From Nocardia otitidiscaviarum NBRC 14405 (lineage in GTDB: Bacteria; Actinomycetota; Actinomycetes; Mycobacteriales; Mycobacteriaceae), in NCBI RefSeq assembly GCF_000308635.1, contig NZ_BAGD01000038.1, positions 1 to 48,431 of the forward strand: a stretch of 48,431 nucleotides of DNA. The letters run 5' to 3'. This document shows positions 1 to 6,486 of this stretch, in pieces. Position 1 is the stretch's first letter. Each line of letters begins with the position of its first letter. The notes below the pieces were generated by a model. The model ran no database searches. It was not told the DNA's origin and was given only the letters and a program-made list of their open reading frames with translations. The position numbers and the translations under genes were made by a program.

Positions 1-2
1 AT

Positions 3-593
3 GTGCCCGATCCGAGCGATGATCGGGGGCTGCGCGGCGATCCGATCGAGGCGTTCCCGGTTCCCGAACTCATCGCGCGCGCCGTGGAATTGCGGGACAG
101 CATCGCCGATTCGCCCGCCTGGCAGAGCGGCTACCTGATGTCGCATCGTCTGCGGCTGGACCTGGACGCCGAGCTCGACGCGATCATCCAACACGCATTG
201 CGGGTGGAGTGCGCGTCCAGGCCGCTCACCGACGTCGTCGGCGATTCCACGACCGCGACGACGGCGCGGCAGGCCACCGAGAACGCGCACGCGGCCCTGG
301 CTCGGGTGTGGACCGGTCTGGTCGCTCGGGTGAGCGCATTGACCGCCTACCGCGCGCATCTGGCGGAACTCCAGGCCGAATTGACCAATGCCGAGATCGC
401 CGAGCGCACGGTCGGGGTGGGCCTCGACATCACCGCGCTGATGGCGGTCGCGACCGACGCGGAGCTTGCGGCCGACCACATCGATGGTCTGCGGGTGGAG
501 GTTCGGGCAACGGCGCTGGCCATCAACGAGATCGTCGAGACACTGAACGGCGACCTGAACACGCTGGCCGCGCTCTCGGCGCCGCGTGCCTGA
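3..593 (+). CDS. Hypothetical helical protein
   Basis: Unrecognised protein of up to 196 residues, read from a GTG at position 3. The true start may lie before the window, so the N-terminus is uncertain. It is rich in Ala, Glu, Leu and Arg with long predicted helical stretches (roughly residues 70-190) and has no signal peptide, membrane segment or cysteine-based motif. The pattern of long helices recalls small helical proteins found near secretion and cell-wall genes in Mycobacteriales, but that is only an impression. It ends 50 bp before the ROK gene on the same strand and could be co-transcribed with it. Coding status is supported by strong GC3 bias. Confidence 0.6.
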   Translation: MPDPSDDRGLRGDPIEAFPVPELIARAVELRDSIADSPAWQSGYLMSHRLRLDLDAELDAIIQHALRVECASRPLTDVVGDSTTATTARQATENAHAALARVWTGLVARVSALTAYRAHLAELQAELTNAEIAERTVGVGLDITALMAVATDAELAADHIDGLRVEVRATALAINEIVETLNGDLNTLAALSAPRA

Positions 594-643
594 ACCGATG
601 AACCGAGGACGAACAGGCGAACAGCTGGATTGGAGCACAAACA

Positions 644-1537
644 ATGACGGTTCTGGCGTTGGAGATCGGCCCGACCCGGTTCGCGGCCGGTCGGGTGGCA
701 CCGGACGGGAAGGTGCAGGATGTCCGGGCGATCCCGGTGACCTCGCGCGCGCCCTGGAACAGCTGCCGCGACCTGCTGGTCGAGGTGGCCGCCGGCGGTG
801 ATGTCACCAGTCTGGGCATCGGCACCACCGGGCCGATCGATATGGCCGCCGGGGTGGCGGCCCCGCCCGATATCGCGGAATGGCAGGTCGGCTTCGGCCT
901 GGTCGAGGCCGCGCGTAAGCAATTCCCATCGGCCACCGTGGGAATGGCGCTCGACGGGGTGTGCGCCGCGCTGGCCGAACAGCGCCACGGCCTGCTGCGC
1001 GGTGTTCCGGACGCACTGGTCGTGTCGGTGTCCTCTCGGATCAGCGGCGGCATCGTTGTCGGTGGTTTCGTGGCGGTGGGACGTACCGGAAACGCGGGCA
1101 ATATTGGTCATATGGTGATGTCCGGCTACGACGATCTCTGCGACTGTGGCGCCCGGGGATGTGTGCAGGCCATCGCCAGCACGTCCGCGGCCGTGCGCTG
1201 GGCCGAGAAGCGCGGCTGGCAGGGGGACGGTTTCGCGGCGCTCATCGCCGCGGCCGGCGCGGGTGACGCCACTGCCGGTGCGGCGGTAGAGCGCATGGGA
1301 ACCGTTCTGGGACAGGCGCTGTCGTCGGTGGCGGCACTGTTCGACGTCGACCGCGTGGTGGTCGGCGGCGAGGCCGCGACGGCAGGTCCCGCGCTCTGGA
1401 AGTCACTGGGTGCGGCGGTAGGCGCGCATGCGCGGATCGGATTCCTGTCCGGCCTGCGGGTGATGCCCTCACAGTTGGGCGATACGGCGGTGCTGACCGG
1501 TGCCGGATTGCTCGCACTACCGCCGGATGGACAGTAG
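644..1537 (+). CDS. ROK family protein (sugar kinase-like)
   Basis: A 297-residue protein with the ROK fold: an N-terminal phosphate loop (LALEIGPTRFAAGRV, residues 4-18), a central catalytic-Asp region (LDGVCAALAE) and the ROK cysteine cluster CDCGARGCVQ. ROK proteins are ATP-dependent sugar kinases or sugar-responsive repressors; no helix-turn-helix domain is present here, so kinase ancestry fits better. The start is chosen from a GGAG eight bases before ATG. Key positions deviate: the usual first Asp of DIGGT is Glu, and the Glu after the last Cys of the cluster is Gln. Activity is therefore doubtful. The substrate cannot be read from the context. Confidence 0.8.
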   Translation: MTVLALEIGPTRFAAGRVAPDGKVQDVRAIPVTSRAPWNSCRDLLVEVAAGGDVTSLGIGTTGPIDMAAGVAAPPDIAEWQVGFGLVEAARKQFPSATVGMALDGVCAALAEQRHGLLRGVPDALVVSVSSRISGGIVVGGFVAVGRTGNAGNIGHMVMSGYDDLCDCGARGCVQAIASTSAAVRWAEKRGWQGDGFAALIAAAGAGDATAGAAVERMGTVLGQALSSVAALFDVDRVVVGGEAATAGPALWKSLGAAVGAHARIGFLSGLRVMPSQLGDTAVLTGAGLLALPPDGQ

Positions 1538-1641
1538 CGGCAGCGCAGCGGCGCCTGTTGTGAGCCAGCACAGCTGCCGCGGTCTGCGGGGACGGCAGCC
1601 GTGCTGGCGAGGCCGGTGATGATGAGGGGAACCACCGCCCG

Positions 1642-2781
1642 ATGTCCATCTTAACCACATATGGTGGTTCAATCAATAACGTGCACTCAAACAGTGGCAA
1701 GAAAATCACCGACGCGACCGGCGCCGGTCCTGGAACCACCGCGGAGACATCGACCGAGTCGTCACGGGTCTGGTCCCGCAACGAGTGGGATCCGTTGGAG
1801 GAGATCATCGTCGGGGCCGCCGTCGGTACCGTCTTCCCCGTGGAGGCGCGGCGAATGGTCGAGGCCACCATGCCGCGCCGGTACTGGCAGCTGTTCGAGA
1901 CGGTCCGTCCGTTCCCCGCCCGGATCATCGCCGCGGCGCAGGCCGAGCTGGACAATCTCGACCGGGTACTGACCGACGCCGGTGTCGTCGTCCAGCGCCC
2001 CACCTGGGTCGATCCGGCGAGCCTGGACGGCTACACCTCGGCACTGCCCCGTGACTCGCTCCTCGTCGTCGGCTCGACCGTCATCGAAGCGCCGATCGCC
2101 TGGCGGTCTCGGCGCGGTGAGGTACTGGCGTATCGCCCTCTCCTGCAGCACTATCACGAGTCGGGCGCGCGGTGGGTGTCGGCGCCGCGGGTGCTCGACC
2201 ACGACCGCCTCCTCGACGGTGCGCCCGACGCCCGGTGGGCGATCAACGAAACCCAGCCCGCCTTCGCCGCCACGGACTTCCTGCGCTTCGGCCGCGATAT
2301 CGTCGCGCAGCGCAGCCACGTCACCAACCGGGCCGGTATCGACTGGCTGCGCAGGCACCTCGGCGACACCTACCGAATCCATGTGCTCGACAGCGACGAT
2401 CCGCACACCATGCGGTTGGACCGCACGATCATGCCGTTGCGTCCCGGAACGCTGCTGTTCGATCCCGATCGGGTCGACGCGGACAGTCTGCGGCGCTGCA
2501 TGTTCGCCGAATGGGATCTCGTTCCGGCACCGCGCCCGGCGCCTCGGGAGCGGCCGCCGCTGTACCTGGCCGACGCGGGGGCGCGCATGAACGTCCTGGT
2601 GATCGACCGGGAACGGGTGGTGGTGGAGGCGCAGGACGACCAGATCGCCGACCTGCTGGCCGGCCTGGGCTTCGACCCGATCCGCTGCCCGTTCCGCAAT
2701 GTGCAGAGCATCGGCGGCTCATTCCATCGCGCCACCACGGACATTCGGCGCCGCGGCGTCCCGGACTCCCCTCCGAGCTGA
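1642..2781 (+). CDS. Amidinotransferase-family protein, catalytic Cys replaced
   Basis: A 379-residue member of the arginine:glycine / inosamine-phosphate amidinotransferase family, which normally moves an amidino group from arginine to an amine through a covalent Cys intermediate. Family landmarks are the N-terminal NEWDPLEEIIVG, the Asp-containing AATDFLRFGRD (about residue 211), the His region IHVLDSDDPHTMRLD (about 247) and the C-terminal GGSFHRATTDIRRRG. In active members the residue after that His is Cys (FHC); here it is Arg363, codon CGC, one base from TGC. The first 25 codons are AT-rich and contain an inverted repeat, so GTG 1681 is an alternative start. A GAGGGG lies 12 bases before ATG 1642. 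The function is unknown; it may be inactive or altered. Confidence 0.82.
   Translation: MSILTTYGGSINNVHSNSGKKITDATGAGPGTTAETSTESSRVWSRNEWDPLEEIIVGAAVGTVFPVEARRMVEATMPRRYWQLFETVRPFPARIIAAAQAELDNLDRVLTDAGVVVQRPTWVDPASLDGYTSALPRDSLLVVGSTVIEAPIAWRSRRGEVLAYRPLLQHYHESGARWVSAPRVLDHDRLLDGAPDARWAINETQPAFAATDFLRFGRDIVAQRSHVTNRAGIDWLRRHLGDTYRIHVLDSDDPHTMRLDRTIMPLRPGTLLFDPDRVDADSLRRCMFAEWDLVPAPRPAPRERPPLYLADAGARMNVLVIDRERVVVEAQDDQIADLLAGLGFDPIRCPFRNVQSIGGSFHRATTDIRRRGVPDSPPS
1653..1669. repeat. Inverted repeat at the amidinotransferase 5' end
   Basis: AACCAC, a five-base spacer, then GTGGTT: perfect six-base arms inside a locally AT-rich stretch that begins at the annotated ATG. It could be an operator or an mRNA hairpin limiting translation, particularly if translation really starts at GTG 1681. 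Another AACCAC lies just upstream at about 1630. Confidence 0.35.
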
Positions 2782-2894
2782 CTTCCGATCGGGTTCCCGG
2801 CGCTGGGAATCCGGGAGAATTCCACTGTGCCGAGCGGGAATCGAGTCCGCGCCGGGTTCGAGGAAGGCATGTTCGAGGAAGGACGGACACGACG

Positions 2895-3659
2895 TTGCGC
2901 AGCCGCGGGAATCACGAATCGCGAGCGACAACGCTGGGTTGGTCGCCACCGGCTCACCTCCGCCGCCTGGTGATGGCATTCGTCTCCGCAGCGGTGTGTG
3001 GCACGGCGGGCACCCTGCTTCCCGCGTCGACCGCGCATGCCACCGATCCGGCGGTCGTGGTGCACCCCGGGCTGGCGATTCGGACCATGACCGAGGAGGA
3101 AGGCAAGGTCGTCGGCTTCCAATGCACTGTCGGGTTGACCGGATTCGTCGGAAAGGCGCGCTACGCCGTCACGGCCGGGCACTGTCGGCGACCGGGGGTC
3201 GTCACCGATGCCGAGGGCAATCCGATCGGCTGGTACGAGTCGTATCAACCCGATCGCGGACTCACCCTCGGGTTCGGGCTGATTCGCCTGTACGACGGTG
3301 TCGGTGTGTCCGCATCCATGGGCGCCTTCGGTCTCAGCTCCATCGACATGGACCCGCGCCGCGGCCAGCAGGTCTGCAAGATCGGCGCCACCACCGGCTG
3401 GAACTGCGGCACCATCACCAAGGTCGAGGACGGCGTCATCTACACCACCCGGGACCTCTGGTTCGAACACGGCGACTCGGGCGGTGTCGTATACCGCCAA
3501 ACCTCCGACGGCCACGCGGCTTTCGTCGGCATCGCGATGGCATACGTCAACGACCGCGACCGCGAGGCGATAGTCGAACCGGCCAGCTGGCTCTTCGACC
3601 AGATCCAGCGCTACGGCCCGACCGCGAACGAGCCGTTCAAGTGGTATCGGGTGCACTGA
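2895..3659 (+). CDS. Exported chymotrypsin-like (S1) protease homologue
   Basis: About 254 residues with an N-terminal signal: basic stretch HLRRL, hydrophobic VMAFVSAAVCGTAGTLL, likely cleavage after STAHA. The mature part has the S1 His motif TAGHC (His96) and Ser motif GDSGG (Ser195), plus a Cys pair around the histidine, as in secreted actinobacterial trypsin/streptogrisin-like proteases. The Asp position of the triad (D-x-x-L-I-R-L in relatives) reads G-F-G-L-I-R-L, so the Asp appears to be Gly126. TTG 2895 is chosen because GGAAGGA lies about ten bases upstream; GTG 2970 and ATG 2973 are alternatives that shorten the signal peptide. It follows the amidinotransferase gene by 113 bp. Confidence 0.72.
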   Translation: MRSRGNHESRATTLGWSPPAHLRRLVMAFVSAAVCGTAGTLLPASTAHATDPAVVVHPGLAIRTMTEEEGKVVGFQCTVGLTGFVGKARYAVTAGHCRRPGVVTDAEGNPIGWYESYQPDRGLTLGFGLIRLYDGVGVSASMGAFGLSSIDMDPRRGQQVCKIGATTGWNCGTITKVEDGVIYTTRDLWFEHGDSGGVVYRQTSDGHAAFVGIAMAYVNDRDREAIVEPASWLFDQIQRYGPTANEPFKWYRVH

Positions 3660-3759
3660 GAACTTCCCAGCTCCGGGGATGCATGAGACTGGAACGGTCG
3701 GAGGAGTCGGGCCGGATGGTGGCACCGACTGTGCCGATGAGTCGATCGAGGAGCTGAGC

Positions 3760-3831
3760 ATGCTGATGATCGTGCGCGCGCCGGCCACGGGCTCGTCCGG
3801 ATCCGAGAGTCGGGTGCCGACATGGTGGTGA
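3760..3831 (+). CDS. Possible 23-residue upstream ORF
   Basis: A short frame from ATG 3760, preceded by GAGG about eight bases upstream, ends at a TGA overlapping the first codons of the next gene, whose ATG is at 3822 in another frame. The overlap would allow translational coupling. There is no homology argument; it may be chance or a leader peptide. Confidence 0.2.
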   Translation: MLMIVRAPATGSSGSESRVPTWW

Positions 3832-4931
3832 ACGGCCAGGACGGGGTGGCGCACTATCGAGACTGGACCGTCGAGCTGCCGCATCCGCGCGGTGGGTCCG
3901 CGGGGCTCGATTCGGTGATCGACGCCGCTGAGCGGGCCATCCAGCTCTCGGTGGACCTGTTCGGGTCCGGGGCGGGGGCGCAGGCGCCGGATCTGGTGGA
4001 GAAGTTGGCGGAGCGGGGACTGGTCGACGATTCCGGGAACCAGTCGGTCATGGCGGACGATTATGCGGCGAACCAAGACGAGATCGACGCGATCGCGGCC
4101 GAACTGCACCGGCAGAACAGGGAAGTGGACACGTCCGCCTACGCGACCTCCACCAAGACCAGTTCGGCGATGTCCGATATCGATCACGAGGTGGACGGAC
4201 TGAAGTCGACCCTCGCCGCCGAAGGACCCGCCCCGGGCGAGGAGCGTCTGTCGGTGGCGGCCGAGGCTCGGCTCCTGAGCGCCATTCTGCGGACCGTCGA
4301 CGCCGTCTCCGACATCATCGAGTCGGCGTCCGACGGAGTCGCGGAAGAGGCGGAGCGAATCACCTATTCGTCGCCGACCTACGGGGCGCCGACACCACCG
4401 ATGATGATGAATACCGGCGGCTACGGCGGCTATGCTCCCGCCGGAAATGATTCCGGCGGTGGGGGATTCATGCAGACGGTGAGCGCCGAGGCGATTCCCG
4501 AAGGGCAGCGCGCCCGGGTGGACGAGATGTATCAGCGGCTGCTCGACAACGGCTTCACACCGGCGCAGGCGGCGGGCATCCTGGGTAATCTCCAGGCGGA
4601 GTCGGGCTTTCGCACCGATGCCTGGAACGCGGGTGAGGCATCCCTGGGCTTGGCGCAGTGGCGAGGCGACCGGCTGGAGGGTCTCGAGCGATTCGCGGCC
4701 GCGCGCGGCGGTTCGGTCACCGATTGGCGTATCCAGATCGATTACATCTCGCATGAGCTCCAGAACAAGGAATCGGCTGCCTACGCGCATCTTCGGAATG
4801 CGCGGACACCCGGTGAGGCTGCCGCGGTATTCGACCAGTACTACGAGCGCAGCGACGGTTCGGCGCGTGCGAAGCGCATCGCCAACGCGAACAGCATCGC
4901 GGGTGCCATGACGACCAGCGTCTCGGTCTGA
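3822..4931 (+). CDS. Phage tail-tip lysozyme domain protein
   Basis: A 369-residue protein. Residues 1-190 are helical and charged; 190-220 are a Gly/Tyr/Pro-rich linker with MMMNTGGYGGY; residues about 232-360 match the Phage_lysozyme2 pattern (LLDNGFTPAQAAGILGNLQAESGF, here read as consecutive short motifs, followed by SLGLAQWRGDRLEGL and a FDQYYERS end). That domain cleaves peptidoglycan in phage tail tips and occurs in actinobacterial proteins with helical N-terminal domains linked to export. No signal peptide is visible, so export, if any, would need a dedicated system. The N-terminal half resembles helical domains in type VII-associated proteins, which is inference. No secretion genes are adjacent; the next gene is convergent. 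Confidence 0.75.
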   Translation: MVVNGQDGVAHYRDWTVELPHPRGGSAGLDSVIDAAERAIQLSVDLFGSGAGAQAPDLVEKLAERGLVDDSGNQSVMADDYAANQDEIDAIAAELHRQNREVDTSAYATSTKTSSAMSDIDHEVDGLKSTLAAEGPAPGEERLSVAAEARLLSAILRTVDAVSDIIESASDGVAEEAERITYSSPTYGAPTPPMMMNTGGYGGYAPAGNDSGGGGFMQTVSAEAIPEGQRARVDEMYQRLLDNGFTPAQAAGILGNLQAESGFRTDAWNAGEASLGLAQWRGDRLEGLERFAAARGGSVTDWRIQIDYISHELQNKESAAYAHLRNARTPGEAAAVFDQYYERSDGSARAKRIANANSIAGAMTTSVSV

Positions 4932-5025
4932 TCCACTGTCGCCGTGTAATCCGGTTCGGTGTCACAGTATTCGGTGACGCCGACCCTGCCGCACCTGGTT
5001 CGCGGCTCGGGCCGGCGTCAGCGAT

Positions 5026-5733
5026 TCAATGCTTGTCGTGTTCCAATGAGCCTTGGTAGGAAGGGATTTGGCCTTCCAAACGCTCATGCAGCGATCGAGC
5101 GACCAGTTCCGCGGTGGCCGCGATCGCCAGTTGCCGGGCGTGCTCCACGGCCTGCTCCTGTCCTTCCCCGTCGGCGTCGACGGATGCCGTCCGGTGTTCG
5201 GCGAGTCGGCGGACGATCTCGGCCTGCCGGGCGGCGACCCGGCTGCAATCGGCATGCAGGCGGATGAGCGGCCGGAATATCTCGTCGGCGGGAAGTCCGG
5301 CGTCGATCAGCCCGGCTGCCAGGGCGTGCAGTTTGGGGTGGGTGGCCTGTAGCGCGCTGACATCCGGTCCGGTCTCGCCGGTCGTGCGCAGCTGTTGCAG
5401 CGTTGTCGCCAATCGGCTGTCGTCGTCGGTGGATCGGCGGTATGCGGTGCCGCCCGCGAGGGCATTGCTCCGTACCTGGAGGACCTCATCGAGTCCTTCG
5501 CCGCGATCCCAGGCGTCGAGGAGCTCTTTGATGCCGGTCAGTTTCATTCCCTTGCGCAGCAGCTGGCCGATGGTCTGCAGCCGGACCAGATGCTCCGGTC
5601 GGTAGTAGCCGATCCGGCCGCGGACCTGCGGGGCCGGTAGCAGACCGCGCTCATGGTAGACGCGCACGCTGCGCACGGTGGTGTGGGCAGCGCGGGCCAG
5701 TGCATCGATGGTGAATTCGGACTCCGTCGTCAT
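5026..5733 (-). CDS. MerR family transcriptional regulator
   Basis: About 235 residues starting MTTESEFTIDALARAA. The N-terminal 70 residues form a winged helix-turn-helix of MerR type (FTIDALARAA, TVRSVRVYHERGLLP, GYYRPEHLVRLQ), followed by a dimerisation helix. The C-terminal 150 residues are helical with no metal-binding Cys, suggesting an organic ligand or no ligand. Translation could begin farther upstream in the same frame, but that region holds a large inverted repeat and gives an atypical N-terminus, so ATG 5733 is preferred. It diverges from the whiB gene, and the 31-bp repeat just upstream is a plausible autoregulatory site. Confidence 0.85.
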   Translation of the reverse strand: MTTESEFTIDALARAAHTTVRSVRVYHERGLLPAPQVRGRIGYYRPEHLVRLQTIGQLLRKGMKLTGIKELLDAWDRGEGLDEVLQVRSNALAGGTAYRRSTDDDSRLATTLQQLRTTGETGPDVSALQATHPKLHALAAGLIDAGLPADEIFRPLIRLHADCSRVAARQAEIVRRLAEHRTASVDADGEGQEQAVEHARQLAIAATAELVARSLHERLEGQIPSYQGSLEHDKH

Positions 5734-5746
5734 AAGACAAGGAAAC

Positions 5747-5777
5747 CACATTGGATAGAGGTACACTAGCCAATGTG
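5747..5777. promoter_or_regulatory. 31-bp inverted repeat upstream of merR (probable operator)
   Basis: CACATTGG and CCAATGTG are perfect eight-base arms separated by 15 bases; the symmetry continues inward (TAG and CTA) with a single mismatch, giving 11 of 12 matched positions around a seven-base centre. It lies 14 bp upstream of the merR start in the merR-whiB divergent region. MerR proteins bind long palindromes between promoter elements, so autoregulation is the simple reading. Confidence 0.55.
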
Positions 5778-5828
5778 CCGTCAAATGGCGGGACGCTAAG
5801 GGTTGCTCGGCAGCTCGGCGTTGGGCTA

Positions 5829-5842
5829 CTGTTCACGAACAG
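5829..5842. promoter_or_regulatory. Palindrome upstream of whiB
   Basis: CTGTTC-AC-GAACAG, six-base arms with a two-base centre, lies 118 bp upstream of the whiB start. The arrangement GTTC-N2-GAAC differs from the actinobacterial LexA box (GAAC-N4-GTTC), so no known regulator is assigned. Confidence 0.3.
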
Positions 5843-5959
5843 CTCATCCGCAGCTGGTTTCCGGGGACTGTTGAGCAGCCCTGATGGAGGACTTGCGCTT
5901 ACTCGCGCGCTACGGGGCAGGCATCGCCCGATGCTCCCCGGCGTACCCGGAGACTTGCC

Positions 5960-6424
5960 ATGACTGTTACGCAGAACCGTTCACTGGACCGAGATACCCA
6001 CGCGGAGAACAAATCGATACCGCGTCCACCGTGCGCTCAGCATCCCGACGGCTGGGACCTGGACACCGGTACGCCGGACGCCTGGCGCCAAGCCGTAGCG
6101 GCCTGCCACGCGTGCCCGCTGTTCGTCCAGTGTCAGCGGATGGCGACCGCCCTGGTCGAAGCCGGCGAAGGGCCACGGGCCATGATCTGGGCGGGAGTCG
6201 GCTACGACAACTCCGGAAAGGTCATCCCGAATCTGGATCGGCACCGCATCGCGCCGGTCGATCGCCAACGTCCCACCAGAATCGTTCGTACGCAGACGGT
6301 GTGCAAGAAGGGTTCCGGCGAACCGCTGACCACGGCACGGACCGTGTCGAGGACGCCCCGGGGCGGAATTCAGCGGCAGATCGTGCTCGGCCGCAGCGTG
6401 ATTCGCTGTTCGGACGGCGAATAG
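5960..6424 (+). CDS. WhiB family transcriptional regulator
   Basis: A 154-residue Wbl protein. Four cysteines in the family pattern (Cys25, Cys49, Cys52, Cys58; C-X23-C-X2-C-X5-C) would bind a [4Fe-4S] cluster, and MIWAGVGYD corresponds to the G-[VI]-W-G-G turn that follows. The C-terminal 70 residues are basic and lengthen it beyond the usual 80-130 residues; they may contact DNA, as the basic tails of Wbl proteins do. Wbl proteins act with the primary sigma factor to control development, redox and antibiotic responses. A GGAG lies seven bases before the ATG. A strong hairpin follows the stop. Which of WhiB1-7 it matches cannot be told. Confidence 0.88.
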   Translation: MTVTQNRSLDRDTHAENKSIPRPPCAQHPDGWDLDTGTPDAWRQAVAACHACPLFVQCQRMATALVEAGEGPRAMIWAGVGYDNSGKVIPNLDRHRIAPVDRQRPTRIVRTQTVCKKGSGEPLTTARTVSRTPRGGIQRQIVLGRSVIRCSDGE

Positions 6425-6445
6425 CCGACTTCCGATACCACCACA

Positions 6446-6481
6446 GCCGCCGGTGCCGTGTCCGAACACGGCACCGGCGGC
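6446..6481. terminator. Bidirectional hairpin between whiB and gdh
   Basis: Perfect 16-base arms starting GCCGCCGGTG and ending CACCGGCGGC with a four-base loop (CCGA), located between the convergent stops of whiB (6424) and gdh (6487). There is no U-tract, as is common for terminators in high-GC actinobacteria. Confidence 0.75.
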
Positions 6482-6486
6482 CGCGG

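Noticed and set aside
2172..2894. N-terminal extension of the S1 protease frame
   Set aside because: It runs over the amidinotransferase gene in another frame and precedes the signal peptide.
2370..4790. An 806-codon minus-strand frame
   Set aside because: It spans three supported plus-strand genes and has no recognisable domain; another GC-bias shadow.
4960..4978. GTCAC-N8-GTGAC as a terminator or CRP site
   Set aside because: Arms are only five bases, and the spacing does not fit a CRP site.
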